Origin: Microbacterium testaceum StLB037
Lineage (GTDB): Bacteria; Actinomycetota; Actinomycetes; Actinomycetales; Microbacteriaceae
Length of the DNA stretch: 64,000 bases
Reading direction: 5' to 3'
NCBI RefSeq assembly: GCF_000202635.1
Contig: NC_015125.1
Coordinates: forward strand, 1,426,001 to 1,490,000
Below the pieces are notes generated by a model that was not told the origin of the DNA, ran no database searches, and saw only the letters and a program-made list of their open reading frames with translations. The translations under genes and the position numbers were made by a program. Positions 17,948-27,181 of this stretch are shown piece after piece (the first letter of the stretch is position 1; each line of letters begins with the position of its first letter).

Positions 17948-18466
17948 ATGAGCGCGACGCAGAGGGACGCCCAGATCACCGTCGGCGACCGCGACGGGCT
18001 GCTGCCCGGAGCCCCGATCATCGCCGGCATCCGCTCTCTCGTCATCTGGGGCATCGTCGCCGCGGTGATGATCGGGCTGTTCGTCCGCGGGTCCTACGGG
18101 AGTTGCTCCGGCGGCCTCGCGAGCGACGGCGAGGGGTTCCTCGGCGCGGACGGGAAGCCGACCGACACCGAGCCGATCTGCGGCACCGTGACGATGAGTC
18201 CGAGTCCGCTGATCTACGTCATCTTCGCGGTGATCGTCGTGGCCGCTCTCACGCGCGTGCTGGGGCGGGCGACAGACATCGATCACGCCCTGCGGATCCT
18301 GAGCAACGCGCGCATGACGATCGTGGTCGTGACCCTCGTCGGTCTGGCGGTCACGTGGTTCGCGATCATGACGCTCCGGATCGACGACTGGAGCGGGTTC
18401 GCGGTGTGGTCGCCCCTGCCCTTCGGGCAGTTCGAGGTCGAGACGCACCCGATCTCGCAGCGCTGA
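17948..18466 (+). CDS. Membrane protein of unknown function
   Basis: A 172-residue protein with three likely transmembrane segments (about 27-48, 83-103 and 121-145). An extracytoplasmic loop after the first holds two Cys (in GSCSGGL and EPICGTV) that could form a disulfide. A GGAGGG Shine-Dalgarno sits just before ATG 17948. I do not recognise a family. It lies between the LacI gene and a metallopeptidase and ends in a hairpin at 18472-18497, so it is probably a single-gene unit. Confidence 0.75.
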   Translation: MSATQRDAQITVGDRDGLLPGAPIIAGIRSLVIWGIVAAVMIGLFVRGSYGSCSGGLASDGEGFLGADGKPTDTEPICGTVTMSPSPLIYVIFAVIVVAALTRVLGRATDIDHALRILSNARMTIVVVTLVGLAVTWFAIMTLRIDDWSGFAVWSPLPFGQFEVETHPISQR

Positions 18467-18471
18467 ACCTT

Positions 18472-18497
18472 CCGAGGCCTTCGACGCAAGGCCTCGG
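18472..18497 (+). terminator. Hairpin terminator
   Basis: CCGAGGCCTT (18472-18481) and AAGGCCTCGG (18488-18497) form a perfect 10-bp stem with a 6-nt loop right after the stop at 18466. Confidence 0.7.
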
Positions 18498-18530
18498 TGA
18501 CAGCGCGCCCGCGCGCGTACCGTGACGGTC

Positions 18531-19397
18531 GTGACGTTCAACGACAACGCCCGGGTCGGGGGCAATTCAGCGAAGCGCCGGGGCGGCGGAACCGTCGCCG
18601 CGGTGGGCGGCGGAGCGGTCGGCCTCGGGGCTGTCGTCGTGCTGCTGATCTCCCTCTTCACCAACACCGATCTGACCGGGCTGATCGGGGGCGGAGCCGC
18701 CCCGGGACCGGCGAGCGGCGGAGAGGCGATCGCCAACTGCGAGACCGGGGCCGACGCGAACAGCGACGACTCGTGCCGGCTGGCGGCGGCATCCCTCAAT
18801 ATCGATCAGTTCTGGCAGGAACGCCTCGACGGCTACCGCGAACCGCAGTTGATCATCGTCGACCAGGCGACGGGCACCTCGTGCGGCACGGCCTCGAACG
18901 CGACGGGCCCGTTCTACTGCCCGCCCGATGAGACGGTCTACGTCGATCCCACGTTCTTCGCGATCCTCCGCGAGCAGTACGACACGACCGCGGGCCCGCT
19001 CGCGCAGCTCTACGTGCTCGCGCACGAGTACGGCCACCACGTGCAGAACCTCACCGGGGTCATGGAGCAGTACCCGAACAACGGCACCGGCCCCGACAGC
19101 AACGGCGTGCGTACGGAACTGCAGGCCGACTGCTTCGCCGGCGCGTGGGTCACCGCGGCCGGCGAGCAGGTCGACGAGGACGGGACGCCCTACCTCCAGC
19201 CGCCGACGGCGCAGCAGATCAGCGACGCCCTGGCGGCAGCGGCCGCGGTCGGGGACGACCACATCCAGGCCGAATCGGGTCGCGGCATCAACCCCGAGAG
19301 CTGGACGCACGGATCGAGCGAGCAGCGGCAGCGCTGGTTCGACGCCGGGCGCGAGGGCGGCGTGAATGCCTGCGACACGTTCGCCGTGGCGGGGTAG
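18531..19397 (+). CDS. Neutral zinc metallopeptidase (YpfJ/PF04228 family)
   Basis: A 288-residue membrane-anchored peptidase. One transmembrane segment (about 22-45) is followed by an extracytoplasmic domain with the gluzincin-like motif HEYGHH (165-170) and a downstream NGVRTELQADCFAGAW that holds the third zinc-ligand candidate. Two Cys pairs are present. The GTG at 18531 gives the typical MTFNDNAR start; GTG 18522 is possible. Its substrate is unknown. It is flanked by hairpins, so probably monocistronic. Confidence 0.87.
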   Translation: MTFNDNARVGGNSAKRRGGGTVAAVGGGAVGLGAVVVLLISLFTNTDLTGLIGGGAAPGPASGGEAIANCETGADANSDDSCRLAAASLNIDQFWQERLDGYREPQLIIVDQATGTSCGTASNATGPFYCPPDETVYVDPTFFAILREQYDTTAGPLAQLYVLAHEYGHHVQNLTGVMEQYPNNGTGPDSNGVRTELQADCFAGAWVTAAGEQVDEDGTPYLQPPTAQQISDALAAAAAVGDDHIQAESGRGINPESWTHGSSEQRQRWFDAGREGGVNACDTFAVAG

Positions 19398-19557
19398 GAC
19401 CTGTAGGTCGCGGCATCCGGTTCGTCCGTCCGGCGGAGTTCGCCATAGGCGGCGGGCCGTCCCGCGAGTTCCCGCGTGACACGCCGGTTCAGGATGCCGT
19501 GCCCCGGCGTGTCCGCGGTCGACTCCGCCTGACGGCACCGGCCCCACCGCCGACCGC

Positions 19558-19593
19558 GGCGCCACCACCCCACCTCCGCGGGACGGTGGCGCC
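19558..19593. terminator. Bidirectional hairpin
   Basis: GGCGCCACC (19558-19566) pairs with GGTGGCGCC (19585-19593), with an 18-nt loop, between the convergent metallopeptidase and copper genes. The rest of this 207-bp gap shows nothing else. Confidence 0.5.
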
Positions 19594-19604
19594 GCGGCGG
19601 CGCG

Positions 19605-20183
19605 TCACTCCTCGCGCGGACGCGTCCGGAGGATGATGACGACCAGGACGCCCACGAGCACCACGACGCCTCCGCCGACGAGGAGCCCCAGCGTGAGGCC
19701 CGACAGGCCGCCGCTCGGAGCCGTGTCGGGCGCGGCAGAGGGCGCCTGCCCCGCGCTGACCGCCGCCGCGCACGGGGACTGCTCGGCCCCCGCCGACGCG
19801 CCGGCGGCCGTCGAGGTGAACGAGAACGACCCCGAGATGGGGTGCCCGTCGGACGAGATCGCCCGCCACTCCACCTGGTATTCGCCGGGGGCGCCCAGCG
19901 CCACAGGAGCGGTCAGGGTCGGCCCGGACAGGTCGACGCAGTCCGTCTCGTAGTGGCGTCCGTCCGGCCCGAGCACGATGACGATGTTGCCTCCGTCGTA
20001 CCCGAGCAGGTTGGCGCTGAAGTCGAGCGACACCTCCGACAGCGACGAGACGGTCGCGCCCGAGGAGGGCGACGTTGACTCGAGGCTGTCGTGCGCCGAG
20101 GCGGCCTGGGCCCCGCCGAGCACGACGCCCAGCGCGATCGCCGCGATCGCCGCGGTCCGCGCGAGGGCGTTCGACGCGCGCAC
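19605..20183 (-). CDS. copC: CopC-domain copper resistance protein
   Basis: A 192-residue exported protein. The signal peptide (1-30) exposes the copper-binding N-terminal His31 (ASAHDSLESTSPSSG), as in CopC. The Ig-like domain includes YQVEWRAISSDGHPISGSFSFT, with a second conserved His. A C-terminal transmembrane anchor (about 162-186) ends in RTRPREE. The GTG start at 20183 lies 2 nt after the YcnI stop, so the two are translated together. It probably binds or delivers copper at the outer membrane face of the cell. Confidence 0.9.
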   Translation of the reverse strand: MRASNALARTAAIAAIALGVVLGGAQAASAHDSLESTSPSSGATVSSLSEVSLDFSANLLGYDGGNIVIVLGPDGRHYETDCVDLSGPTLTAPVALGAPGEYQVEWRAISSDGHPISGSFSFTSTAAGASAGAEQSPCAAAVSAGQAPSAAPDTAPSGGLSGLTLGLLVGGGVVVLVGVLVVIILRTRPREE

Positions 20184-20185
20184 GC

Positions 20186-20932
20186 TCAGCCGCGCTTCGG
20201 GCGACGGGCGAGAGCGAGGGCCCCGAGCACGGCGCCGATCGCGCCCACGACGAGGGCGGCGATGCTCAGACCGAGAGCGGCTCCCGAGGAGTCCGACGAG
20301 GACCCGGATGCCATGGCATCCATGTCGTGTTCCGTCGACGACGGAGCCGCCGAGGCCGCGCCGTGGCTGTGCTCCCCGGTCGGCGGGGTGTCGTTGACGT
20401 AGAGCACCGGGGCGGGCTCGAGCGAGGAGTCGGCCGCGACCTGGTCGGGCGTCGCCGCCCAATCGACGACGGACCCGTCGGAGTAGGTCTGCTCGGCGGG
20501 CAGGACGAGGTGGCCGACGTCCGGCACCGGTCCGAGCACGGCGGAGAAGATCTGGAACTGGTCCTGACCGATCCCCACGCCCGGGTCGGCCTGCCACACG
20601 ATCTTCAGGGGAGCGTCGCTGATGGTGTTGCCCTCCACCTGGACGGGCGCGGGGAGCGCGCCCTTCTCGACGGTCGCGGTCCAGCCGGGAACGGGCTGCA
20701 CGAGCACGGCGCTGAGTGGGGTGTCGGTGGGGAGGGTCACCTCGAGCTTGACCGTGGAGGCCGTCTCCGACTCGGTCGGAACGCGGAAGTTGACCGTGGC
20801 GTAGCTGCCCGGGGTGGCGGTGTTGGGGTTGACGGTCACGTGAGCGGATGCCGCCAGCGGCACGCCGATCGCGAGGACGGCGCCCGCCGCGAGGCCCACG
20901 AGGGCGCGGCGGAGGAAGGGGGTACGAGACAT
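20186..20932 (-). CDS. YcnI-like (DUF1775) copper-binding membrane protein
   Basis: A 248-residue protein. Signal peptide cleavage after ASA leaves His31 at the mature N-terminus (AHVTVNP), as in the Bacillus YcnI copper monohistidine site. The DUF1775 beta-sandwich runs to about 165. A linker with HSHG and HDMD residues and a C-terminal transmembrane helix (about 218-240) follow. It is encoded directly before copC, in an operon whose products probably handle extracytoplasmic copper. Confidence 0.9.
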   Translation of the reverse strand: MSRTPFLRRALVGLAAGAVLAIGVPLAASAHVTVNPNTATPGSYATVNFRVPTESETASTVKLEVTLPTDTPLSAVLVQPVPGWTATVEKGALPAPVQVEGNTISDAPLKIVWQADPGVGIGQDQFQIFSAVLGPVPDVGHLVLPAEQTYSDGSVVDWAATPDQVAADSSLEPAPVLYVNDTPPTGEHSHGAASAAPSSTEHDMDAMASGSSSDSSGAALGLSIAALVVGAIGAVLGALALARRPKRG

Positions 20933-20998
20933 GGTGCTGCTTTCTGCGAAGGCGCGCGCGAGCGTCTCGCGTCGCGCGAGGGTGTGAGGGTCGAGGAA

Positions 20999-21601
20999 TC
21001 ACGCCGCGAGCGGCGGACCTCGATGCCTCATCACCGACAGCACGCTCATGGCTGTCGTCAGCAGAAGCGGCTCGGGCGCCGGGCGAACGTCGTCCGTCAG
21101 CGGGGGAAGCCCGCGGAAGGGGCGCAGCACGGCGAGCGCCGCGTGGAAGAACCGCGCGATGACGCGCACGGCACGCTCGCCCCGACCGAGCGCGAGGATC
21201 GTCACGAGCGCGGCGAAGGCGTGGGCCGCCCACATCCAGGGCGAGTGCGACCCGTGCGCGACAACCGCGTGGCTCGATCCGGTGGCATCGAGCAGGACCG
21301 CGGGGGCCCCGTGGTGCCCGCCCGCTGCGACGACGCCGTCTCCGCGCAGATCGAGGGCCAGGATGCCGTGGAACACGGCCTGGCTCAGCACCACCGCGAG
21401 CGACAGACGCCACCACGACATCGTGCGTCCGGCCAGCAGGACGCACACCGGCATCGCGAAACTGAGGGCGAGGGCGACGTTCAGCGCGGGAGGGAGTTCC
21501 GCGCCGACCGACGCGTGCGAGACGGTCGCGATGAAGGTCGCGACGGCGGCCGCGGCGACCCCGCGACCCACGCGTTGCGCGCGCCCCGCTCTCGACGACA
21601 T
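20999..21601 (-). CDS. Membrane protein of the copper cluster
   Basis: A 200-residue protein with about four hydrophobic segments (residues about 15-33, 38-57, 63-83 and 122-140). Loops are histidine-rich (GGHHGAPAV, SSHAVVAHGSHSP) and a C-terminal cytoplasmic tail contains MRHRG. I do not recognise a family. It is encoded first in the same direction as the YcnI and copC genes, 66 bp upstream, and the His-rich loops agree with a metal-related role (inference). Confidence 0.75.
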   Translation of the reverse strand: MSSRAGRAQRVGRGVAAAAVATFIATVSHASVGAELPPALNVALALSFAMPVCVLLAGRTMSWWRLSLAVVLSQAVFHGILALDLRGDGVVAAGGHHGAPAVLLDATGSSHAVVAHGSHSPWMWAAHAFAALVTILALGRGERAVRVIARFFHAALAVLRPFRGLPPLTDDVRPAPEPLLLTTAMSVLSVMRHRGPPLAA

Positions 21602-21680
21602 GCGACTCCTCCCGCGCCCAGCCTAGGCGCGGCGGTCGGCCTCGGCACGGGAGGTGCAACGGCGTCGAGACGTCCGGGCC

Positions 21681-21750
21681 GACGGAGCCGCGCGGTCGCA
21701 CCGGAGTGGGCGCGCCGTACCGTCACGCGGAGTGACGGAGCCGCGCGGTC
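21681..21750. repeat. 17-bp direct repeat
   Basis: GACGGAGCCGCGCGGTC occurs at 21681-21697 and again at 21734-21750 in the region upstream of the copper cluster and downstream of the acyltransferase. The rest of this 270-bp gap shows no gene. Confidence 0.6.
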
Positions 21751-21874
21751 AGGCGGGGAGCGTGCTGTCACTCGGAGTCCGACCACGACGCACCGACACG
21801 GGATGCCGCCGCCCGGCGTTTCGCCCACGGACTCCGCCCGACGGCCCGCGGTGCCCGATTCGCGGGGGCGCGAC

Positions 21875-23119
21875 TCACGCGCGCAGCGCCTCCCACGCGT
21901 CGTGCGCGGCGTCGGCGAGCAACTCGACGTCGGGGACCGCCTCGGGATCGACGCAGAAGCCGATGCCGAGCCAGCGGTCGTTCGAGATCGCGGCGACGCG
22001 CAGCGCGTGACGGGGACCGGGTTCCGACGAGGTGTAGACGTGTGCGACGCGGCGTCCTCCGACCGATACGGCCACGCGCGGGCCGGGCACGTTCGATACC
22101 GCGAGCGCGAACTCGCGCGGATCGTCCGCGAGACCGCGGAGCGCGGCACCGACGGGACCGGCCGCGGCGAGGGCATGGAAGAGCTCGTCGAGAGCGCGGG
22201 CGTCGTGACCGCGTTTCCGGGCCCGGGTGTCGGCGCTGATGAGGTCGAGCCGCCGCGCGTCGTCGCCCTCGTGCAGGTGCAGTCCCACGTCGACGAACGA
22301 GTCGCGGTTTCCGGATGCCGCGGCGTCCTCCCCGCGTTCGTGCAGGCTCACCGGCACCTGGGCGTTCAGGCGTGGCACGTGACCGTGGTGCAGGAGACGG
22401 CGCCGCAGGGCTCCCGCGATGACGGCGAGGAGCACGTCGTTGACGGTCGCGTGCTCCGCGCGCGCTGCCCCGACCGCGCGAGCTTCGGCGAGGGGGACGT
22501 CGACGAACGCGAGAGCGCGATGCGCCGTGATCGGGCGGTCGAACGGCGAGTGGGAGCCCGGGTGACCAAGCTCGCGGGCCAGGGTCAGTGGCATCCGTTC
22601 CCATTCGCTCCACCGGGAGGGCCGGGCGTCCGGATCGCGGATGCCGACCTCGTGCGCGGGGGCGTCGTGCGGCTCGAGGACGACCGACTCGAGGAACCGG
22701 ACGGCCGTGAGCCCGTCGGCCACCGCGTGGTGGAGGCGGATTGCGAGGGCCTCGCGCCCGTCGGCGAGCGGGCCGATGAGGTCGATCGTCCAGAGCGGCC
22801 GAGCGCGGTCGAGGGGCTCCGACATGAGCTGTCCCACGGTCGCGCGCAGCGCCGCGGGGTCGGCGGCGGGGCGCTGACGCACGTGGTGGGCGAAATCGAC
22901 CTCGCCGCCGTCGATCCACGCGGGGCCGTCGTCCTCGTCGACCACGACGTGCCGGCCGCGGGGGAAGGCCGGAAGCCGCGCGGCGACGTTCGTCCGAACG
23001 GTCTCGAGATCCAGCGCCTCGCCCGGCTCAAGCACGAGCAGCTTGAGCGCGTGACCGCGCACGACGTCGGACTCCAGCGCCAGGATGCGCGCATCCGCGG
23101 CCGACAGTGGCTCCCCCAT
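21875..23119 (-). CDS. Wax ester synthase/diacylglycerol acyltransferase family protein
   Basis: A 414-residue WS/DGAT-type O-acyltransferase. The catalytic motif HHAVADG (130-136) is intact. The C-terminal half contains AVSNVPGPR, matching the family NVPGP motif. These enzymes esterify fatty alcohols or diacylglycerol with acyl-CoA to make storage lipid; some act on other alcohols. ATG 23119 begins MGEPLSAADARILALES, the normal N-terminus. The gene stands alone. Confidence 0.9.
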   Translation of the reverse strand: MGEPLSAADARILALESDVVRGHALKLLVLEPGEALDLETVRTNVAARLPAFPRGRHVVVDEDDGPAWIDGGEVDFAHHVRQRPAADPAALRATVGQLMSEPLDRARPLWTIDLIGPLADGREALAIRLHHAVADGLTAVRFLESVVLEPHDAPAHEVGIRDPDARPSRWSEWERMPLTLARELGHPGSHSPFDRPITAHRALAFVDVPLAEARAVGAARAEHATVNDVLLAVIAGALRRRLLHHGHVPRLNAQVPVSLHERGEDAAASGNRDSFVDVGLHLHEGDDARRLDLISADTRARKRGHDARALDELFHALAAAGPVGAALRGLADDPREFALAVSNVPGPRVAVSVGGRRVAHVYTSSEPGPRHALRVAAISNDRWLGIGFCVDPEAVPDVELLADAAHDAWEALRA

Positions 23120-23290
23120 GGGCCTACGGTAGCGGCGACCCTCCCCACGGTGTGAGCGCGGTTCCCCGGTCACGGCGATCGCGGAGGACCCGGTGCACTC
23201 GGATGGCGTCTTCGTCGCCCGCCCGCTCGTCGACCAGACGCCGCCGCCCTGTCCAGACCGTGAGCCCGCGCCCGCTCGTAGCCTGGGGGG

Positions 23291-24136
23291 ATGACCCGCC
23301 CCGATGCCCTCCGCGACACCATCGTCCGCCGTGTGGACGAGACCGGCTTCGGCGCACACGGCCTGCACGTCCGCGTCGGCGACGGCGTCGCGGAGCACCG
23401 CTGGACGCCCGACGTGCGCGAAGAGATCCACTCGGTCGCCAAAGCCGTGGGCGTGCTGGCCGTCGGCATCGCGGCGGACGAAGGCGTGGTGTCGCTAGAC
23501 GCGCCGATCGGGGCCGCGCGGGAACGGGATCTCACCCTTCGACACCTGCTCACGATGACCAGCGGCATCGACTTCCCGTGGTCACCGACTCTCATGACCG
23601 ACTGGCCCGATCTCGCGGCCGAGTTCCTCTCGCGACCCTCCCGCGGACGCGTGTTCCAGTACTCCAACGCCAGCACATACACCGCGATGCACGTGCTCTC
23701 CCAGCGAATCGGCGACGTCGAGGAGTACCTCCGGCCGCGCCTCTTCGCTCCGCTCGGCCTCGACGACATCGCGTGGGCCCGCTGCCCGAACGGTCGCGTG
23801 CTCGGCGGCGAGGGCCTCTCGCTGCGCACCGAGGAGATGGCGCGTCTCGGCCTGCTCCTGCGCGACCGGGGCGTCTGGCGCGGGCAGCGTCTGGTCTCGG
23901 CCGGGATCGTGGATGCCATGCACGCGGGCTGGGTCGACACGGGCAGCGCCGGTGACGGGTATCGCCGGTACGCGCTGGCCGGGTGGGACGGGCCGGGGGC
24001 GGCGTGGCGACTGCACGGCGCGGACGGCCAGTTGATCGTGTTCGCGGGCGACGCGGTCGTGACCATCAGCGCCGACGACCACTCCGGCGCCGACGCGATC
24101 GCGGCGTTCGTCGCCGAGGCCGCGACCAGCCGCTGA
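23291..24136 (+). CDS. Serine hydrolase of the beta-lactamase/class C family
   Basis: A 281-residue protein with the SxxK motif SVAK (48-51, nucleophile Ser48) and YSN (124-126) as second catalytic motif; the third motif may be HGADG near the C-terminus. It has no signal peptide, so it is probably cytoplasmic, unlike true class C beta-lactamases. Relatives are esterases or D-aminopeptidase-like enzymes; the substrate is unknown. It is shorter than the usual 370-400 residues of the family. Confidence 0.85.
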   Translation: MTRPDALRDTIVRRVDETGFGAHGLHVRVGDGVAEHRWTPDVREEIHSVAKAVGVLAVGIAADEGVVSLDAPIGAARERDLTLRHLLTMTSGIDFPWSPTLMTDWPDLAAEFLSRPSRGRVFQYSNASTYTAMHVLSQRIGDVEEYLRPRLFAPLGLDDIAWARCPNGRVLGGEGLSLRTEEMARLGLLLRDRGVWRGQRLVSAGIVDAMHAGWVDTGSAGDGYRRYALAGWDGPGAAWRLHGADGQLIVFAGDAVVTISADDHSGADAIAAFVAEAATSR

Positions 24137-24302
24137 GCGCCCCTCGGCGGGTCCCCGGAGGCGCGGCATCCGGAACCTCCCATCATCACGGTCTGGCGAC
24201 CATGCCGTGAACGGGTGCGCGTCAGATTGCGCATAGTGCCCAGTGCGCGTAATGTCGCGCGCCGTGACTGAAGAAAGTCGCGAGCCCGGCGTGGAGACGC
24301 CG

Positions 24303-26345
24303 ATGGCCAAGCGCATCCTCATCGGCGAGCCTCTGACGTCGGAAAAACTCGACGAGCAGCTCCTGCCCAAGAAGATGGCGCTGCCGATCTTCGCCTCCGA
24401 CGCCCTGTCCTCCGTGGCCTACGCCCCGCAGGAGCTGCTGATGATCCTCCTCATCGGCGGAACGGCCCTGCTGACGCTCAGCCCGTGGGTCGCCGTGGCC
24501 GTCGTGACGCTGCTCGTGGTGGTCGTCCTGAGCTATCGGCAGCTCATCAAGGCCTACCCCTCGGGCGGCGGCGACTACGAGGTCGCGAGCAAGAACCTCG
24601 GTGAGGTCCCCGGCGTGATCGTCGCCGCAGCTCTCCTGGTGGATTACGTGCTCACGGTCGCCGTGTCGGTGGCATCCGGAGTCGACAACATCATCTCGGC
24701 GCTGCCGGAACTCAATCCGTTCCGCGTCGAGATCGCCGTCGGCTTCGTGATCCTGATCGTCATCGTGAACCTCCGCGGCGTGCGCGAAGCCTCGAGCGTC
24801 TTCGCGATCCCCACCTACCTGTTCATCGGCTCGGTCGGCATCATGATCGTCGTCGGTCTCGGCCGCACCCTGCTGGGCAACGCCCCGGTCGCCGAGAGCG
24901 CGCAGTACGCCGTGCAGGCGGAATCGCTCACGCAAGCGGCGTTGATCCTGCTGGTCCTGCGGGCGTTCTCGAGCGGCTGCTCGGCGCTGACCGGCGTCGA
25001 AGCCGTGTCGAACGGTGTGCCGGCCTTCCGGATGCCGAAGATCCGCAACGCCCAGACGACGCTGACCATGATGGGCGGCATCGCCATCGTGCTGTTCGCG
25101 GGGCTCACGATCCTCGCCCTCATCTCGGGCGTGCACTACGCCGAGAACCCGTGCCACCTCATCGGCTTCGACTGCGCGAACAACCCGCAGCCGAGCCTCA
25201 TGGCGCAGGTCGCCGCCGCGACCTTCGGCATGGGCAGCATCCCGTTCTTCATCATCCAGGCCGCCACCGCGTGCGTGCTCCTGCTCGCGGCCAACACCGC
25301 GTTCAACGGCTTCCCGCTGCTCGGCGCCGTGCTCGCCCGCGACGGCTACGCCCCGAAGGCCCTCAACACCCGCGGCGACCGGCTCGTGTACTCGAACGGC
25401 ATGATCATCCTCGGCATCGTCGCCATCGGCGTGCTGATCGTGTACCAGGCGAACCTCACGACGCTGATCCAGCTCTACATCATCGGGGTGTTCGTCTCGT
25501 TCTCGCTCGGGCAGATCGGCATGGTCAAGCACTGGCGCCGCGCGCTGCGGGGGCTGAAAGACCTGCCGCCCGAGGCCGCCAAGCAGCAGTCCGCCGCGAT
25601 CGAGCGCCGGTCGGCGATCTCGGGCCTGTGGATCAACTCGATCGGCGCCGGCATGACCGTGCTGGTCCTGCTGATCGTGACCATCACGAAATTCACGCAC
25701 GGCGCGTGGCTGGTCTTCATCGCGATCCCGATCCTCGCGGTGCTCATGCTCGGCGTGAACCGGTACTACCGCGACGTCGAGCACGAGATCCAGATGGATG
25801 ACACGGTGCACTTCGGCGCGTCGGGCGACGTCGCGATCGTCCTCGTCAACCGCCTGCAGAAGCCGGTGATGAAGGCGATCGACTACGCCCTCGCCGCCAA
25901 GCACGACAAGACGCTCGCGGTGCACGTCGCCATCACCGACGAGGAGTCGGCGAAGCTTCAGAAGGAGTGGGACGAGCACGACATGCCGATCCCGCTCGTG
26001 ATCATCGAGTCGCCGTACCGCACCTACACCTCGCCGGTGTCGAGCTTCATCAAGTCGTACCGCGAGAAGCACGGCTCCTCGGTCGTGACGGTGTACCTCC
26101 CGCAGTTCATCGTGGGGCACTGGTGGGAGTCGATCCTGCACAACCGCCGCTCCCGCCGCCTCGCGCAGCAGCTCATGCTCGTGCACGGCGTCTCGATCAC
26201 CCTCGTCCCGTGGCTGCTCGACTCGTCGGAAGTCATCTACGGCCGCCGCTCGCGGCCCCTCCCCGGCCAGCAGCGCGGTGGCCAGCCCGTCGCCCAGGTG
26301 CCGGCGCGGCCCGCGCGGAAGACGCCGGGGGACTCGGCTTCCTGA
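24303..26345 (+). CDS. KimA-like APC superfamily potassium transporter
   Basis: A 680-residue APC-fold permease with about twelve transmembrane segments to residue 470, then a cytoplasmic domain of about 200 residues. The start LPKKMALPIFASDALSSVAYAPQE and the later GGGDYEVASKNLG are typical of the KimA/YdaO group, in which Bacillus KimA is a c-di-AMP-controlled potassium-proton symporter. I chose ATG 24303, preceded by GGAG at 6-nt spacing, over GTG 24243 or ATG 24252, which lack an SD. The kdp potassium locus starts 1.5 kb downstream, supporting a potassium role. Potassium specificity is inferred from homology. Confidence 0.82.
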   Translation: MAKRILIGEPLTSEKLDEQLLPKKMALPIFASDALSSVAYAPQELLMILLIGGTALLTLSPWVAVAVVTLLVVVVLSYRQLIKAYPSGGGDYEVASKNLGEVPGVIVAAALLVDYVLTVAVSVASGVDNIISALPELNPFRVEIAVGFVILIVIVNLRGVREASSVFAIPTYLFIGSVGIMIVVGLGRTLLGNAPVAESAQYAVQAESLTQAALILLVLRAFSSGCSALTGVEAVSNGVPAFRMPKIRNAQTTLTMMGGIAIVLFAGLTILALISGVHYAENPCHLIGFDCANNPQPSLMAQVAAATFGMGSIPFFIIQAATACVLLLAANTAFNGFPLLGAVLARDGYAPKALNTRGDRLVYSNGMIILGIVAIGVLIVYQANLTTLIQLYIIGVFVSFSLGQIGMVKHWRRALRGLKDLPPEAAKQQSAAIERRSAISGLWINSIGAGMTVLVLLIVTITKFTHGAWLVFIAIPILAVLMLGVNRYYRDVEHEIQMDDTVHFGASGDVAIVLVNRLQKPVMKAIDYALAAKHDKTLAVHVAITDEESAKLQKEWDEHDMPIPLVIIESPYRTYTSPVSSFIKSYREKHGSSVVTVYLPQFIVGHWWESILHNRRSRRLAQQLMLVHGVSITLVPWLLDSSEVIYGRRSRPLPGQQRGGQPVAQVPARPARKTPGDSAS

Positions 26346-26413
26346 ATCCGTCCGCCCGCGGGGCGTGCCGCTGTCGCGGGGTCGGGTGCGGGTTGGCGCG
26401 GGTGCGCGAGCGG

Positions 26414-26496
26414 GCGAAACTCCTGAGAAATCGCGGTCGAGTCGACGCGCGGACCCCTCAACGGGACTGCGGACGCAGAGTCTCAGGAGTTTCGGC
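26414..26496. repeat. Family-2 inverted repeat
   Basis: CGAAACTCCTGAGA (26415-26428) and TCTCAGGAGTTTCG (26481-26494) are perfect 14-bp arms around a 52-nt interior. It lies after the KimA-like gene and before the next gene on the same strand. Same family as 745-837 and 36023-36230. Confidence 0.85.
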
Positions 26497-26555
26497 ACGC
26501 CGCATCGCGCCGCCGGGCGGTAGACGTGGCGAGCGACCTCGGGCAGGGTGGGGCC

Positions 26556-26942
26556 ATGCCCCTCCTCGCCCTCTTGACCCTCGCCGTCATGGTGATCGCG
26601 CTGATCGACGCCATCACGCGTCGCGACGACCAGGTCAAGCACATGCCGAAGTTCGTGTGGGTCTTCTTCATCGTGCTGCTGCCGCTGATCGGGTCGATCC
26701 TGTGGTTCACGATCGGTCGCGAGTACGAGCAGCGTTCGGCGCCGATGTCGTTCGGCGACCCGCGGCGGTGGCAGAAGGATGCCGACCCGGCACCGGCCCC
26801 GCGCACGTACGACTCGCGAAGCACCGAGCAGCAGATCGCCGACCTCGAGCGCGAGATGCACCTCGCCGACCTCGAGGAGCAGGTGCGGCGGCGCCGCGCG
26901 GAGGGCGGCGGAGCCGGATCGGGCGCGGGCGCGGGGAGCTGA
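26556..26942 (+). CDS. PLDc_N domain membrane protein
   Basis: A 128-residue protein. Two transmembrane segments match the phospholipase D N-terminal (PLDc_N) membrane domain, with KHMPKFVWVFFIVLLPLIGSILWF as the conserved core. The charged C-terminal part (about 92-118, QIADLEREMHLADLEEQV) can form a short coiled coil. There is no catalytic HKD motif, so this is not an enzyme. The start may instead be GTG 26526; I prefer ATG 26556 because the first helix follows it directly. Role unknown. Confidence 0.8.
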   Translation: MPLLALLTLAVMVIALIDAITRRDDQVKHMPKFVWVFFIVLLPLIGSILWFTIGREYEQRSAPMSFGDPRRWQKDADPAPAPRTYDSRSTEQQIADLEREMHLADLEEQVRRRRAEGGGAGSGAGAGS

Positions 26943-27013
26943 CCCGGGGCGCCGTACCGGTGGAGTGGCCGCCGTCGTTCCACGGGTTCGATCCGGACCG
27001 CCCCCAACCGCTG

Positions 27014-27074
27014 TTGAGTGTCCAAAACACCCGGACACTTTTCTGAGGCGTCCGGGTGTTTTGGACACTCAACA
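27014..27074. repeat. Family-1 dispersed palindrome, copy 3
   Basis: Perfect 24-bp arms (27014-27037 and 27051-27074, core GAGTGTCCAAAACACCCGG) with a 13-nt loop. This is the longest and cleanest of the four copies, between the convergent PLDc_N and arfB genes. It is followed at once by a GC-only simple-repeat tract. Confidence 0.92.
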
Positions 27075-27075
27075 G

Positions 27076-27170
27076 GGCGGACGGGCGCGCGGGGGCGCGG
27101 GTGCACGGGCGCGGGCGCGCGGGCGCGGGTGCGCGGGCGCGGGCGCGCGGGCGCGCAGGAGCGCGGGCGA
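27076..27170. repeat. Simple repeat, (GGGCGC/GGGTGC)n tract
   Basis: About 95 bp of degenerate GGGCGC, GGGTGC and GGGCGCGC units directly follow palindrome copy 3 and run up to the end of arfB. Composition is almost pure G and C with strand bias toward G. Confidence 0.8.
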
Positions 27171-27181
27171 CCCCGCGGGCG

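Noticed and set aside
20075..23155. 1026-codon open frame on the plus strand
   Set aside because: It runs antisense through the copper and WS/DGAT genes, which have recognisable motifs; the product is Arg/Gly-rich nonsense.
24137..24302. c-di-AMP (ydaO) riboswitch before the KimA-like gene
   Set aside because: The 166 bp contain no recognisable ydaO core and no long paired structure; only short GTGCGCGT repeats.
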